Shown: positions 1 to 7,089, numbered from the stretch's first letter. The stretch: DNA of 12,600 nucleotides from Chloroflexota bacterium (GCA_003694775.1 RFJV01000568.1:1-12600); one strand, 5' to 3'. Translations and numbers: made by a program. Notes: generated by a model from the sequence alone, not told the origin.

Positions 1-43
1 CACCCCACCCCCACCCGCCGTTAAGGCGGGTGGGGGTGGGGTG
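1..43 (-). terminator. 19-bp perfect hairpin, probable operon terminator
   Basis: Positions 1-19 and 25-43 are perfect inverted complements around the 5-nt loop GTTAA, giving a very GC-rich 19-bp stem. It lies 42 bp past the stop codon of the secreted-protein gene, the last gene of the minus-strand run, where a terminator is expected. The T-tract of a minus-strand terminator would fall outside the window, so the terminator role is inferred. No T-run follows on the plus strand. Confidence 0.55.
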
Positions 44-48
44 AGGGG
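28..48 (+). other. Potential G-quadruplex motif
   Basis: Four G-runs (28-30, 32-36, 38-41, 45-48) are separated by loops of 1, 1 and 3 nt, which matches the canonical G3+N1-7 pattern with very short loops. It overlaps the right arm of the 1-43 hairpin, so the two structures exclude each other on the same strand. The G-rich strand is the template strand for the minus-strand genes. Confidence 0.5.
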
Positions 49-85
49 TATTGACGGCCGGAGGGCTGAACTGTTACCCCCTTTT

Positions 86-2305
86 TTATCTGGCGATGAG
101 CAGGGGCAGGTAGACCCGCTCAGCATCCACCAGGGTTGTCACCGTAACCGGGTTGCTGGACGGGCCAACCTGCCCCATCGCGTCGTAGGCAGATACGGTT
201 ATCTGCCACTGTCCGGCGGTCGGCAGGACCAGCCGGGCGGCATTCCGGGCATCTACCCGTACCGTGTGCACCATCCCCCCACCGACCGGCTGATAGTTTA
301 GCTGGTAGCCCCACAAATCTGTTTCGGCATTTTCTGTCCAGTAGAGAGAGACCGTTGGCCCGCTGACTCCGTCGCTGGTCAGTGTGCCTGCCGCGGCCGG
401 CAGGGCATAGGCGGTGTCTGCCTGGGCCAGGATGAAGCCGCCATCGGTATTGGGTTGGGTGGAGCAGGGCGACCCGCCGCCGAACAGCACCGCCAGGATA
501 CCGGTGTCCGCCAGGTCGCGCGGGTGGCTGAAGGCATAGGCCGGACGGTTATCCCGGTAATGCTGGCAGGTGTTATCCAGGCCCATATTTCCGGCGGGAA
601 CCTGCCACAGTACCAGCCGCTTTCCGCTGGCCTCAGACAGGGCATTGGCCCACAGCAGTGCCCGCGCCGGCCGGGGCAGGGTCCGGTTGGTGGTGTCCCA
701 CCAGGGACGGGGTGGGTTGCATTCGGAAGGATGGTCACAGCCGGAGTCCCGGTCGCTCCACTCGACAAAATACAGGTCGGCTTCTGCCCCGCCCATAGCA
801 CCGATAAAGGCGGCCGTAGATTGAGCCGACCGGATGACTTCCTCCGGCGGAACGCTGTTGGGGTCGGCATTGGTGGCCCACATACTGGCATGCGGAGCCA
901 CCAGGGCGTTGGGGGCTGTCTGGTGGATGACATCCACTATCCGCCGGCCAAAGCCGCGCAGGTCGTTGGGATAGCCGCTGATATTCAGGGCCACCGGATA
1001 GTTGGCCGGACTGTCGGGCTGGGGAACATTGCGGCTGTAATTGGTTTGCTGAAAATAGCCGTAAAAATCCGGCTCCAGGTGGAAGATGACCGGCTTGCTC
1101 CCCCGTGCCTGCCGGGCCGCTTCGGTGATGGCGGCCAGATAGGTGGCGACCGCGCTGCTGTTCTGCAGTTTTTGCGCGTAGCAATCCGCATTTTCACCGC
1201 AGGTGGGCGGCAGGCCCAGCATGAGGTACACCGAAATTACCGGGATATAGCCGGCAGTCCAGGCTTGCTGAACGTAGCGGCCCACAAAGTTGCCGCCCCA
1301 GCCATCGGTATACCAATGGTAGGTGATGTACTGGTAGGCGTACTGCCACGGTACACTGCTGGTGGTCTGCCAGTCTATCTGGTTGGTGCCCCAGGCCGGC
1401 CCTTCGGGCAGACTGGCCGGCCGCGTGCCGCCCGGCGACGCCAGCACAACCAGGGCCCCGGCATGGGCGGCGCGGGTGTGTCCGGCCCGGTCGCGGGCGG
1501 TCAGGGTCAGCATGACCTCGCCGGGGGGTGTGCCCGGTTTTGCCGTGACTACGGCCCCAAAGAGACCGTCGCCGGCCGCGCCGTCGTTGTGACGGCCATC
1601 ATCGTAAAGCGGAATATCGCTTTGCCCCAGCCCGGAACCATCTACCGTCACCGCGGCAATATCTCCCGCTCCCTGCGGGTCGCTGACCTGGGCGGTCACC
1701 ACCGCCCCGCTCCAGCCGTCTGCTTTGATGGCACTGCGCCGCAAGGTAACTGTGCCGAACACCGGACTATCGGGCGGCGCGTCGTCACTGAAGCGGATGT
1801 CATCCAGGTAAAATGTTGGCTGGCCGGACCCGCTGGCATCCTGCCAGACCAGGCCGGTGATGAGCCGGTTGGTCAGGCCCAGACTGCTGAGCGGAATCTG
1901 TATTTCGGTCCAGGTATTGGCCGGTAGCGGGCCTACGGTAACAGCGGTACTTTCGCTTCCATCGGGCAGGATGGCGTATACGTTCAGTACCTGCCCGCCC
2001 CTGGTGCCGCCGTGGGCAAAAAAGTGCAGGCTGGCGAAGCCGTCGGTGGGGAAGCCGCCCGGTACGGCCAGATACAACCCCTGCCAGCCCCGGTTGAAGG
2101 TGACGGCAATGCTGGCACTGCCGCTGTAAACGGGGGAAGAGGCACTCAAATCCACCGAGGCCCATGACCAGTCGGACCAGCCGCCGGCCAGCGTGTCGTC
2201 ATAAACAACGGTGGTGAGGGCAAAGGTGGGGGAAATCAGCCCCAGCAGAAACAGCAGGCTGACTGCAGTCAGGCTGTAGACCAATGTCAATCGTGGACGA
2301 GACAT
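86..2305 (-). CDS. Secreted multidomain protein, putative carbohydrate-active TIM-barrel protein
   Basis: This 739-aa protein has a classical signal peptide: Arg3/Arg5, a hydrophobic core at about 8-25, and likely cleavage after TFA (about residue 29). Residues 32-175 look like a beta-sandwich carbohydrate-binding-type domain. Residues 180-290 form an Ig-like domain with a Asp/Gly-rich motif at 234-250 (DDGRHNDGAAGDG) typical of calcium-binding turns in exported proteins. Residues 300-635 look like an alpha/beta barrel rich in Trp and Tyr, with HLEPD at 409-413 and VEWSD at 514-518 as candidate active-site acids, and several Cys that may form disulfides. Residues 645-725 resemble fibronectin type III, and the chain ends in VYLPLLIAR. 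No glycosidase family can be named from sight, so enzymatic activity is inferred. It starts with ATG 9 bp after the upstream stop and is surely cotranscribed with it. The Shine-Dalgarno is weak. Confidence 0.85.
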   Translation of the reverse strand: MSRPRLTLVYSLTAVSLLFLLGLISPTFALTTVVYDDTLAGGWSDWSWASVDLSASSPVYSGSASIAVTFNRGWQGLYLAVPGGFPTDGFASLHFFAHGGTRGGQVLNVYAILPDGSESTAVTVGPLPANTWTEIQIPLSSLGLTNRLITGLVWQDASGSGQPTFYLDDIRFSDDAPPDSPVFGTVTLRRSAIKADGWSGAVVTAQVSDPQGAGDIAAVTVDGSGLGQSDIPLYDDGRHNDGAAGDGLFGAVVTAKPGTPPGEVMLTLTARDRAGHTRAAHAGALVVLASPGGTRPASLPEGPAWGTNQIDWQTTSSVPWQYAYQYITYHWYTDGWGGNFVGRYVQQAWTAGYIPVISVYLMLGLPPTCGENADCYAQKLQNSSAVATYLAAITEAARQARGSKPVIFHLEPDFYGYFQQTNYSRNVPQPDSPANYPVALNISGYPNDLRGFGRRIVDVIHQTAPNALVAPHASMWATNADPNSVPPEEVIRSAQSTAAFIGAMGGAEADLYFVEWSDRDSGCDHPSECNPPRPWWDTTNRTLPRPARALLWANALSEASGKRLVLWQVPAGNMGLDNTCQHYRDNRPAYAFSHPRDLADTGILAVLFGGGSPCSTQPNTDGGFILAQADTAYALPAAAGTLTSDGVSGPTVSLYWTENAETDLWGYQLNYQPVGGGMVHTVRVDARNAARLVLPTAGQWQITVSAYDAMGQVGPSSNPVTVTTLVDAERVYLPLLIAR

Positions 2306-2314
2306 GCTGTTTTT

Positions 2315-3040
2315 CTACCGTTCCAGTTTGACTTCGCGTAGTGCTTCCAGGTGGTCGTGCAGACGCTGAACCTCTTCATCCACGTCTTCGGCCAGCCGGC
2401 TGTAGTCGGCGACCTGGCTGGTTGACTGTCCGGTCAGAAGTTGGGAGTAGATGGCCCCCAGCATCGAAAGCGCGCTTTCAATCTGCATCTCGGCCCGCGC
2501 CATCGTGTGCTGGAGGTCTTCCAGAGCAGTTAGCTGTTTCTGCCGGCTGGCCAGCGTTCGCTCCAGTTGGGCCTTCAGGCCGGGGTCGGTTTCGCGGGCC
2601 AGGCGGGTTTGCAGGTCGGCGATAGCGCGGGGTGTGTCGCGCAGGTCGCGGCGGATGATGTCGTCCTGCTGGAGTTCCTGCAGACGCTCGACCAGCCGGG
2701 TGACGGCTTCGGTCCAGGTTTCTACCTGCCGGATGAGGGCCTCCCGGCGGGGCTGTTCGCCGGCGGGTCCGCTCTTCAGCACCCGTTCAATCTGGTGGCG
2801 GTAGGCCCTGGCCTGCGAAAGGTACTGCTCCAGCTTTTCATCATCAACCGGCAGACCCGGCGGCGGAAACAGCAGTCGGCCCAGGCGGTAGGCCAGCCAG
2901 CCGCCCCAAACCAGCCCCACGCCCCACAGGGCCAGCAGAACCACCGGCGACCGCAGGTAGCGGAGCAGAACCGCCAGCACGACCAGCGTAGCCAGATACC
3001 AGCCCAGATTTTGCAGAAAACGCCGCCACTGTGGGAACAT
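2315..3040 (-). CDS. Two-TM membrane protein with long coiled-coil domain, unknown function
   Basis: This 241-aa protein is not recognised as a named family. Two hydrophobic segments (about 12-27 and 32-51) form an N-terminal membrane hairpin, followed by Pro-rich FPPPGLP. Residues 65-240 are almost entirely helical and charged, with heptad-like Leu/Ile spacing and many Gln, Arg and Glu, which suggests a cytoplasmic coiled-coil or helical bundle. No catalytic motif or Cys is visible. The ATG start has only a weak AAGG-type ribosome site. It lies 15 bp after the GNAT gene and 9 bp before the secreted-protein gene, so all three are probably on one transcript. A scaffold or envelope role with its secreted neighbour is a guess from context only. 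Confidence 0.85.
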   Translation of the reverse strand: MFPQWRRFLQNLGWYLATLVVLAVLLRYLRSPVVLLALWGVGLVWGGWLAYRLGRLLFPPPGLPVDDEKLEQYLSQARAYRHQIERVLKSGPAGEQPRREALIRQVETWTEAVTRLVERLQELQQDDIIRRDLRDTPRAIADLQTRLARETDPGLKAQLERTLASRQKQLTALEDLQHTMARAEMQIESALSMLGAIYSQLLTGQSTSQVADYSRLAEDVDEEVQRLHDHLEALREVKLER

Positions 3041-3055
3041 AATTGCCGCCTTTGT

Positions 3056-3604
3056 TTACGCTTCTCTGCGCCCGTTGACCCGCCCGTTGGCAGAAGCCGC
3101 GGCCGCCTGCCGGACGGTTTCCTCCGGGCCGGTCAGCGGCAGAACCACCGCCACCTCGTCGCAGGCGTGGAACTTGGGGCAGAAGACGCAGTCTTTCTGC
3201 ACCTTGCGCGGCAGGTCTTCAATGCGGGTCAGGTGGAAGCCCAGCTTGAGAAAGAAGCCGGGTTTGCGGGTCAGGGCAAAAACGCGGGGCAGGCCCAACT
3301 GGCGCGCCTCGGCCACCAACTGCTCTACGATTTGCCGGCCGATGCCGCGGCCCTGAAATTCCGGGGCAATCACCAGGGAGCGGATTTCGGCCAGGTCTTC
3401 CCACAGCACCAGCAGGGACCCCATCGCCACAATCCTGCCGTCTGCCTCGGCGACCACCCACTCGCGGATGGTCTGGTACACATCCGCGGCAGTGCGGGGC
3501 AGAATTTCGGCCTGCCGGGCGTACTCATCCAGAATGGGGAGCATGTCCGGCACATCGGACAGGCGGGCCTTGCGGACCACTGCAGTTGGGGTGTTGGTAT
3601 TCAT
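3056..3604 (-). CDS. GNAT N-acetyltransferase, probable N-acetylglutamate synthase (ArgA-type)
   Basis: This 182-aa single GNAT domain has the acetyl-CoA loop QGRGIG at 84-89 after the strand EIRSLVIAPEF, and the FFLKLGF segment near 117-123. The C-terminal part has a DCxxCPxxxxCDE signature (Cys139, Cys142, Cys148), which I know from short ArgA-like acetyltransferases that make N-acetylglutamate from glutamate and acetyl-CoA. The position directly after argC-argB-argD supports this: no other enzyme in the window supplies the N-acetylglutamate those enzymes need. It is much smaller than the kinase-fused E. coli ArgA (about 440 aa). The three Cys might bind a metal; that is inferred. The last about 25 residues are Ala/Arg-rich and probably disordered. 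It starts with ATG, 32 bp after the argD stop. The alternative is a GNAT with another substrate. Confidence 0.88.
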   Translation of the reverse strand: MNTNTPTAVVRKARLSDVPDMLPILDEYARQAEILPRTAADVYQTIREWVVAEADGRIVAMGSLLVLWEDLAEIRSLVIAPEFQGRGIGRQIVEQLVAEARQLGLPRVFALTRKPGFFLKLGFHLTRIEDLPRKVQKDCVFCPKFHACDEVAVVLPLTGPEETVRQAAAASANGRVNGRREA

Positions 3605-3630
3605 GGCGCTATTTTCCGGGTTGGGTGCTG

Positions 3631-3651
3631 GCCCTGTCAGCCGGACAGGGC
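3631..3651 (-). other. Hairpin over the argD stop codon
   Basis: GCCCTGTC (3631-3638) and GACAGGGC (3644-3651) form a perfect 8-bp stem with a 5-nt loop. It covers the last codons and the TGA stop of argD (3637-3639), 26 bp before the next ATG. No T-run follows on the minus strand, so it is not a standard terminator. It could stabilise the argCBD part of the message or tune translation of the GNAT gene; both are inferences. Confidence 0.45.
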
Positions 3652-4833
3652 GTCCAGGGTGCGGGTCAGCCGGTCAATCAGAATGTCGATTTCATCACGG
3701 CTCATCACCAGCGGCGGCAGAAGACGGACCACCTTTTCTCCGGCGATGAGGATAATCAGGCCGTGCTTGCGGGCCTCGGCCACCACCTCCAGGGCGGGCA
3801 GGGTGGAAACCAGCCCCCACATAAAGCCTTTGCCCCGGACACCGGTAATCAGGGGCGACTGTTCGGCCAGGGCGTGGAGCTTCTGGGCCAGGTAATCGCC
3901 GCGGGCGCGCAGGTCGGCCAGGAATTCGGGGCGGTTAATCTGGTTGAACACGGCCCGGGCCACAGTGCAGACCAGCGGTCCCGCGCCAAAGGTGCTGGCG
4001 TGGTCGCCGGGGGTGATGGCGTCGGCAACGTGCTGGGTCAGCAGAATGGCCCCCATCGGCAGGCCGCCGGCCAGCGGTTTGGCCAGGGTCATGATATCGG
4101 GGGTTACACCGTAGCCCTGGTGTGCCCACAGGGTGCCGGTTCGGCCCAGGCCGCACTGCACCTCGTCAAAGATTAACAGCGCGCCGGCCTCGTCGCAAAT
4201 GGCCCGCAGACCGGCCAGGAATTCGGGTGTGGCCGGGGTAACGCCGCCTTCGCCCTGCACCGGCTCCACAATGACGGCGCAGGTACGGCGGGTGATGGTC
4301 TGGCGGGCGCTTTCCAGGTTGTTGAATTCGGCAAAGGACACATCGCCGATGAGCGGTTCAAAGGGGCGGCGGTATTTTTCGGTGGCGGTTACGGCCAGGG
4401 CGCCCATTGTGCGTCCGTGGAAGGAGCCGGTAAAGGCCACAATGTGGGTTTTGTCGCTGTGACCGTTGACCCTGGCCCACTTGCGGGCAAACTTGAGCGC
4501 GCCCTCGTTGGCCTCGGCGCCGGAATTGGCAAAGAAAACCCGGTCGGCAAAGGAGGCCTGGCACAGGTCGCGGGCCAGCAGGGCCTGCGGCGCGGTGTGG
4601 TACAGGTTCGACACGTGAATCAGCCCGTCCGCGGCCTGCGAAATGGCTTCCACAATGGCCGGATGATTGTACCCCAGCGCGTTGACGGCTATCCCACTGC
4701 ACGCGTCCAGGTATTTCCGGCCCTCGGTATCGTACAGCCAGACCCCCTCCCCGCGCTCCAGCACAAAATCGGGCCGGACGTAGGTCTGCAAAACGTACTG
4801 CTTTTCCAGTTGAATAATGTCCTGTGCGTTCAT
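3637..4833 (-). CDS. argD: Acetylornithine aminotransferase
   Basis: This is a class-III PLP aminotransferase of 398 aa, normal for the family. It converts N-acetylglutamate-5-semialdehyde and glutamate to N-acetylornithine and 2-oxoglutarate in the cytoplasm. Visible motifs are SGAEAN at 104-109 (phosphate binding), FHGRT at 138-142, EPVQGEGG at 190-197, DEVQ at 223-226 (Asp to the pyridine nitrogen) and the Schiff-base lysine Lys252 in LAKPLAGGLPMGA. The closest alternatives are ornithine, succinylornithine or 4-aminobutyrate aminotransferases, but the context next to argB and argC settles it. I choose the ATG at 4833 (MNAQDII); a longer frame begins at a TTG at 4839 but adds only two residues. 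A 228-bp repeat-filled gap separates it from argB. The GNAT gene follows after 32 bp. Confidence 0.96.
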   Translation of the reverse strand: MNAQDIIQLEKQYVLQTYVRPDFVLERGEGVWLYDTEGRKYLDACSGIAVNALGYNHPAIVEAISQAADGLIHVSNLYHTAPQALLARDLCQASFADRVFFANSGAEANEGALKFARKWARVNGHSDKTHIVAFTGSFHGRTMGALAVTATEKYRRPFEPLIGDVSFAEFNNLESARQTITRRTCAVIVEPVQGEGGVTPATPEFLAGLRAICDEAGALLIFDEVQCGLGRTGTLWAHQGYGVTPDIMTLAKPLAGGLPMGAILLTQHVADAITPGDHASTFGAGPLVCTVARAVFNQINRPEFLADLRARGDYLAQKLHALAEQSPLITGVRGKGFMWGLVSTLPALEVVAEARKHGLIILIAGEKVVRLLPPLVMSRDEIDILIDRLTRTLDALSG

Positions 4834-4837
4834 AAGC

Positions 4838-4873
4838 AATTCTCAATTCTCAATTATCAATGAGCCAATTTTC
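4838..4873. repeat. Heptamer repeat upstream of argD
   Basis: Units AATTCTC (4838-4844), AATTCTC (4845-4851), AATTATC (4852-4858), the variant AATGAGCC (4859-4866) and AATTTTC (4867-4873) form an imperfect array with mainly 7-nt period. It ends 4 nt from the argD ATG and runs directly into the octamer array, so it lies in the argD 5' region of the message and contains the only SD-like GAG there. Confidence 0.75.
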
Positions 4874-4903
4874 AATTGAATCATTGACCCCATTGGCTCA
4901 TTG
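4858..4903. repeat. 12-bp inverted repeat before argD
   Basis: CAATGAGCCAAT at 4858-4869 is the exact reverse complement of ATTGGCTCATTG at 4892-4903, with a 22-nt loop. The same 12-mer occurs eight times in the adjacent octamer array, so the single inverted copy, 24 nt from the argD start, has eight possible partners. A regulatory hairpin is inferred. Confidence 0.6.
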
Positions 4904-5070
4904 GCTTATTGGTTCATTGAATCATTGGCTCCATTGGCTTATTGGCTCATTGGCTCATTGAATCATTGACCCCATTGACCCCATTGGCTCATTGGCTCAT
5001 TGGCTCATTGAATCATTGGCTCCATTGACCCCATTGGCTCATTGGCTCATTGAAGATTGAATCATTGAAC
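4875..5070. repeat. ATTG-initial octamer array (24 units) between argB and argD
   Basis: Twenty-four consecutive 7-9-nt units all begin with ATTG. Five main words recur: ATTGGCTC, ATTGGCTT, ATTGAATC, and the 9-nt ATTGACCCC and ATTGGCTCC. Their order is not random looking: pairs or triples of ATTGGCTC are followed by ATTGAATC three times. The argB stop codon (5062-5064) lies at the junction of the last two units, so the array has grown to the very end of the gene. No ORF or transposase is associated with it. Confidence 0.9.
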
Positions 5071-5802
5071 AATCACCGTTCCGGTTCCTTCTTTCAGGCC
5101 GGCCAGGTTGGTAATTTTGACTGCGGCCACCCCGCCCTGCACCGCGCTGACCGCGGAGCGCACTTTGGGAATCATCCCGCTGGTAATGACCCCATCGGCG
5201 ATGAGCTGTTCCACTTCGGTAATGGTCAGCCGGGGCAGGAGCTGGTCATCCTTCAGCACCCCCGGCACGTTGGAGACAAACACCAGCGTGTCGGCCTGGA
5301 GGGCAATGGCCAGAGCCTGGGCCACGTGGTCGGCATTGACGTTGAAAATAGTACCGTCCGGCCCGTAGCACACCGGCGACACCACCGGCGTAACGCCGGC
5401 GTCCAGCAGATGGCGGAAGACCTCCGTCCGCACCTCCACAATCCGGCCCACCTGTCCCAGGTCGCCGGAGGGGTGCTGGAGCTTCTCCGCCTTGATGGAT
5501 GCCCGGTCTACGCCGGACATGCCGAAGGCATCCACCCCTGCCGCGCCGAGCGAGGCCGCCAGCCGCTTGTTGATGCGTCCGGCCAGCACCATCTTGACGA
5601 TGGACAGCGATGCCGGGTCGGTGACGCGCAGACCGTCGATGTACTGCGGTTCTACGCCCAACCGCTCCTGCAGTTCCCGGATTTCCTTCCCGCCGCCGTG
5701 CACCAGGATAACCGCTTCTCCCAGCGCGGCAATCGCCTGCCCCATCCCGCCGACAAACTGCGGGTCGTCCAGTTCGTTACCCCCAATTTTGATGACCTGC
5801 AT
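5062..5802 (-). CDS. argB: Acetylglutamate kinase
   Basis: This amino acid kinase of 246 aa phosphorylates N-acetylglutamate with ATP, the second step of arginine synthesis. Motifs in order are VIKIGGNEL at the N-terminus (ATP-binding Lys), VHGGGKEI (substrate Gly-loop), GLRVTDPASL (substrate Arg), GMSGVD, NVNADHVAQALA, SNVPGVL and GMIPKVRSAVSAVQGG near the end. It lacks the extra N-terminal helix of arginine-inhibited hexameric ArgB, as in the short E. coli-type enzyme, so feedback inhibition at this step is less likely (inference). The related LysZ of the AAA pathway is an alternative, but no LysW carrier gene is present. I prefer the ATG at 5802; a TTG at 5823 in frame would add seven residues out of the upstream repeat. 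It lies 44 bp after argC. Its last codons lie in the octamer array. Confidence 0.95.
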   Translation of the reverse strand: MQVIKIGGNELDDPQFVGGMGQAIAALGEAVILVHGGGKEIRELQERLGVEPQYIDGLRVTDPASLSIVKMVLAGRINKRLAASLGAAGVDAFGMSGVDRASIKAEKLQHPSGDLGQVGRIVEVRTEVFRHLLDAGVTPVVSPVCYGPDGTIFNVNADHVAQALAIALQADTLVFVSNVPGVLKDDQLLPRLTITEVEQLIADGVITSGMIPKVRSAVSAVQGGVAAVKITNLAGLKEGTGTVIVQ

Positions 5803-5816
5803 TCTGCGGTAGTCCC

Positions 5817-5844
5817 AATTCAAAATTCAGAATTCAAAATTCAA
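5817..5844. repeat. AATTCAA heptamer repeat between argC and argB
   Basis: Four contiguous 7-nt units, AATTCAA, AATTCAG, AATTCAA and AATTCAA, fill most of the 44-bp space between the argC stop (5847) and the argB ATG (5802). It is the only gap with heptamers but no octamers. Confidence 0.85.
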
Positions 5845-5846
5845 AA

Positions 5847-6860
5847 CTATACCAGCCCTGCGGTTTCGTCAAGGCCGAACATCACGTTGAAATTCTGCAC
5901 TGCCTGACCGGCCGCGCCCTTGCCCAGGTTGTCAATAGAAGCGCACAGGATGAACTGCCGGGCATTCACTGCCGTCACCGACAGAGCGCAGAGGTTGGTG
6001 TTTTGGGTGTGGGCCATCGCTGCCAGGTGGTCCGGCGGCAGAAGCCAGACCAGCGGCTCGCCGGTGTAGGTTTCTGCGTACAGTTGGTAGACCGCCTCCG
6101 CGGGCCGGGCGGCGCGGAGGGTGACGTAGATGGTCGAGAGCATTCCCCGGCTGATGGGGGTCAGGTGGGGGGAGAAAATCAGCCGTTCGCCCGACCCGCC
6201 CAGCCGGTTGATGGTCTGGGCCATCTCGGCGACGTGGCGGTGGCTTTGCCCAATGCTGTACGGCGACAGGTTTTCGTTCACTTCCACAAAATGGGTTTTC
6301 AGGCTGGGTTTGCGTCCCGCCCCGCTGACACCGCTTTTGCTGTCGGCGATGATGGGCGCGTCCGGGTCCAGCAGGTCGGCCTTGAGCAGGGGGTAGAGGG
6401 CCAAAAGCACGCTGGTGGGATAACAGCCCGGATTAGCCACCAGGCTGGCACGGCGGATGTCGGCCCGGAAAATCTCGGTCAGCCCGTAAACGGCTTCGTC
6501 CAGCAGTTCCGGGGCCTGGTGGGGGGTGCTGTACCACTGCTCGTAGACTGCCGCGTTTGCCAGGCGGAAATCGGCAGACAGGTCGACCACCCGTACTCCG
6601 GCCTGCCGCGCCTGCCGGACTGCGTCCATACTGGCCCCGTGCGGCAAACAGCAGAAAACCACATCGACCTGCTCCAGCGCCGCGTCTGCCGCGGCGGTCA
6701 GGGGAATGTCCAGCGGCACGGGGTAGAGACTGCTCAGCGACTGCCCCGCCGCGCTCTCCGACGTGGCAAACACCAGCTCCACCGAGGGATGCCGGGTGAG
6801 AATCTTGATGGTTTCAAAACCGGTGTATCCACTTGCTCCAAAAACGCCAGCTTTTATCAT
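5847..6860 (-). CDS. argC: N-acetyl-gamma-glutamyl-phosphate reductase
   Basis: This 337-aa enzyme reduces N-acetylglutamyl-5-phosphate to the semialdehyde with NADPH, the third step of arginine synthesis. The N-terminal Rossmann motif FGASGYTG (7-14) binds NADPH, VFCCLPHG (68-75) follows, and the catalytic Cys146 sits in the hallmark NPGCYPT. The later SKSGVSGAGR and GQSHRHVAEM segments carry substrate-binding and catalytic residues of the family, which confirms an intact type-1 ArgC. LysY of the AAA pathway is similar, but LysW is absent here. The start is ATG, preceded by AGGG five nt upstream that comes from the TGCTACCC-type repeat. It is the first gene of the arginine cluster, 167 nt after an intrinsic terminator. 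Confidence 0.97.
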   Translation of the reverse strand: MIKAGVFGASGYTGFETIKILTRHPSVELVFATSESAAGQSLSSLYPVPLDIPLTAAADAALEQVDVVFCCLPHGASMDAVRQARQAGVRVVDLSADFRLANAAVYEQWYSTPHQAPELLDEAVYGLTEIFRADIRRASLVANPGCYPTSVLLALYPLLKADLLDPDAPIIADSKSGVSGAGRKPSLKTHFVEVNENLSPYSIGQSHRHVAEMAQTINRLGGSGERLIFSPHLTPISRGMLSTIYVTLRAARPAEAVYQLYAETYTGEPLVWLLPPDHLAAMAHTQNTNLCALSVTAVNARQFILCASIDNLGKGAAGQAVQNFNVMFGLDETAGLV

Positions 6861-7019
6861 TGCTACCCTGCCACCCTGCCAATTGTGAATGGTGAATGGT
6901 GAATGAGTCTTGCCGGGTTGCTACCCTGCCCCCTTCTGCCTTGTCCCCTGCTATGTTGCTACCTTGTCTCCTGCTACCCTGCTACCCTGCTACCCTGCTA
7001 CTTTGCTACCTGACTGCCT
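6861..7019. repeat. TGCTACCC octamer array upstream of argC
   Basis: Repeats of TGCTACCC and variants (TGCTACCT, TGCTACTT, TGCCACCC) run from the argC start codon back to 7019. The best stretch is 6972-7011, five contiguous 8-nt units, the first three identical. On the message the unit reads GGGTAGCA, and the copy at the ATG supplies the argC ribosome-binding sequence. Between 6906 and 6956 the periodicity is degraded. Confidence 0.85.
6885..6905. repeat. GTGAATG heptamer repeat
   Basis: There are three exact contiguous copies of GTGAATG, embedded in the octamer region upstream of argC. They are direct, not palindromic, repeats. Confidence 0.85.
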
Positions 7020-7026
7020 TGCTAAC

Positions 7027-7057
7027 AAAAAACCGGCTCCGGGTTGTCTGGAGCCGG
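7027..7057 (-). terminator. Intrinsic terminator before argC
   Basis: On the minus strand CCGGCTCC (7057-7050) and GGAGCCGG (7040-7033) form an 8-bp perfect GC-rich stem with a 9-nt loop, followed directly by T6 (7032-7027). This is a textbook Rho-independent terminator. It can end the glycosyltransferase transcript 150 nt past its stop, and it also lies between the 7183-7211 promoter and argC, where it could work as an attenuator. Confidence 0.88.
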
Positions 7058-7089
7058 CAACTGCGCCGATAGAAATACGCCCGCGCCCG

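Noticed and set aside
455..1927. Long plus-strand open frame (490 aa) opposite the secreted-protein gene
   Set aside because: It is a GC-rich antisense shadow with low-complexity Gly/Arg/Pro composition and no recognisable domain, while the minus-strand frame has a signal peptide and domains.
2567..3895. Plus-strand open frame (442 aa) across three minus-strand genes
   Set aside because: It spans clear GNAT and argD coding sequence on the other strand and shows no family motif.
4838..4903. ArgR operator (ARG box) upstream of argD or argC
   Set aside because: TTCAATTGAA at 4871-4880 is palindromic and GTGAATG repeats contain TGAAT, but neither matches the 18-bp ARG box layout, and both are part of the repeats.
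4875..5070. CRISPR array
   Set aside because: Units are 7-9 nt with no unique spacers and no cas genes nearby.
3637..6860. Lysine synthesis by the LysW (AAA) pathway instead of arginine
   Set aside because: ArgB/ArgC homologues also serve that pathway, but no LysW, LysX or homocitrate-type gene is present and a GNAT-type ArgA is.
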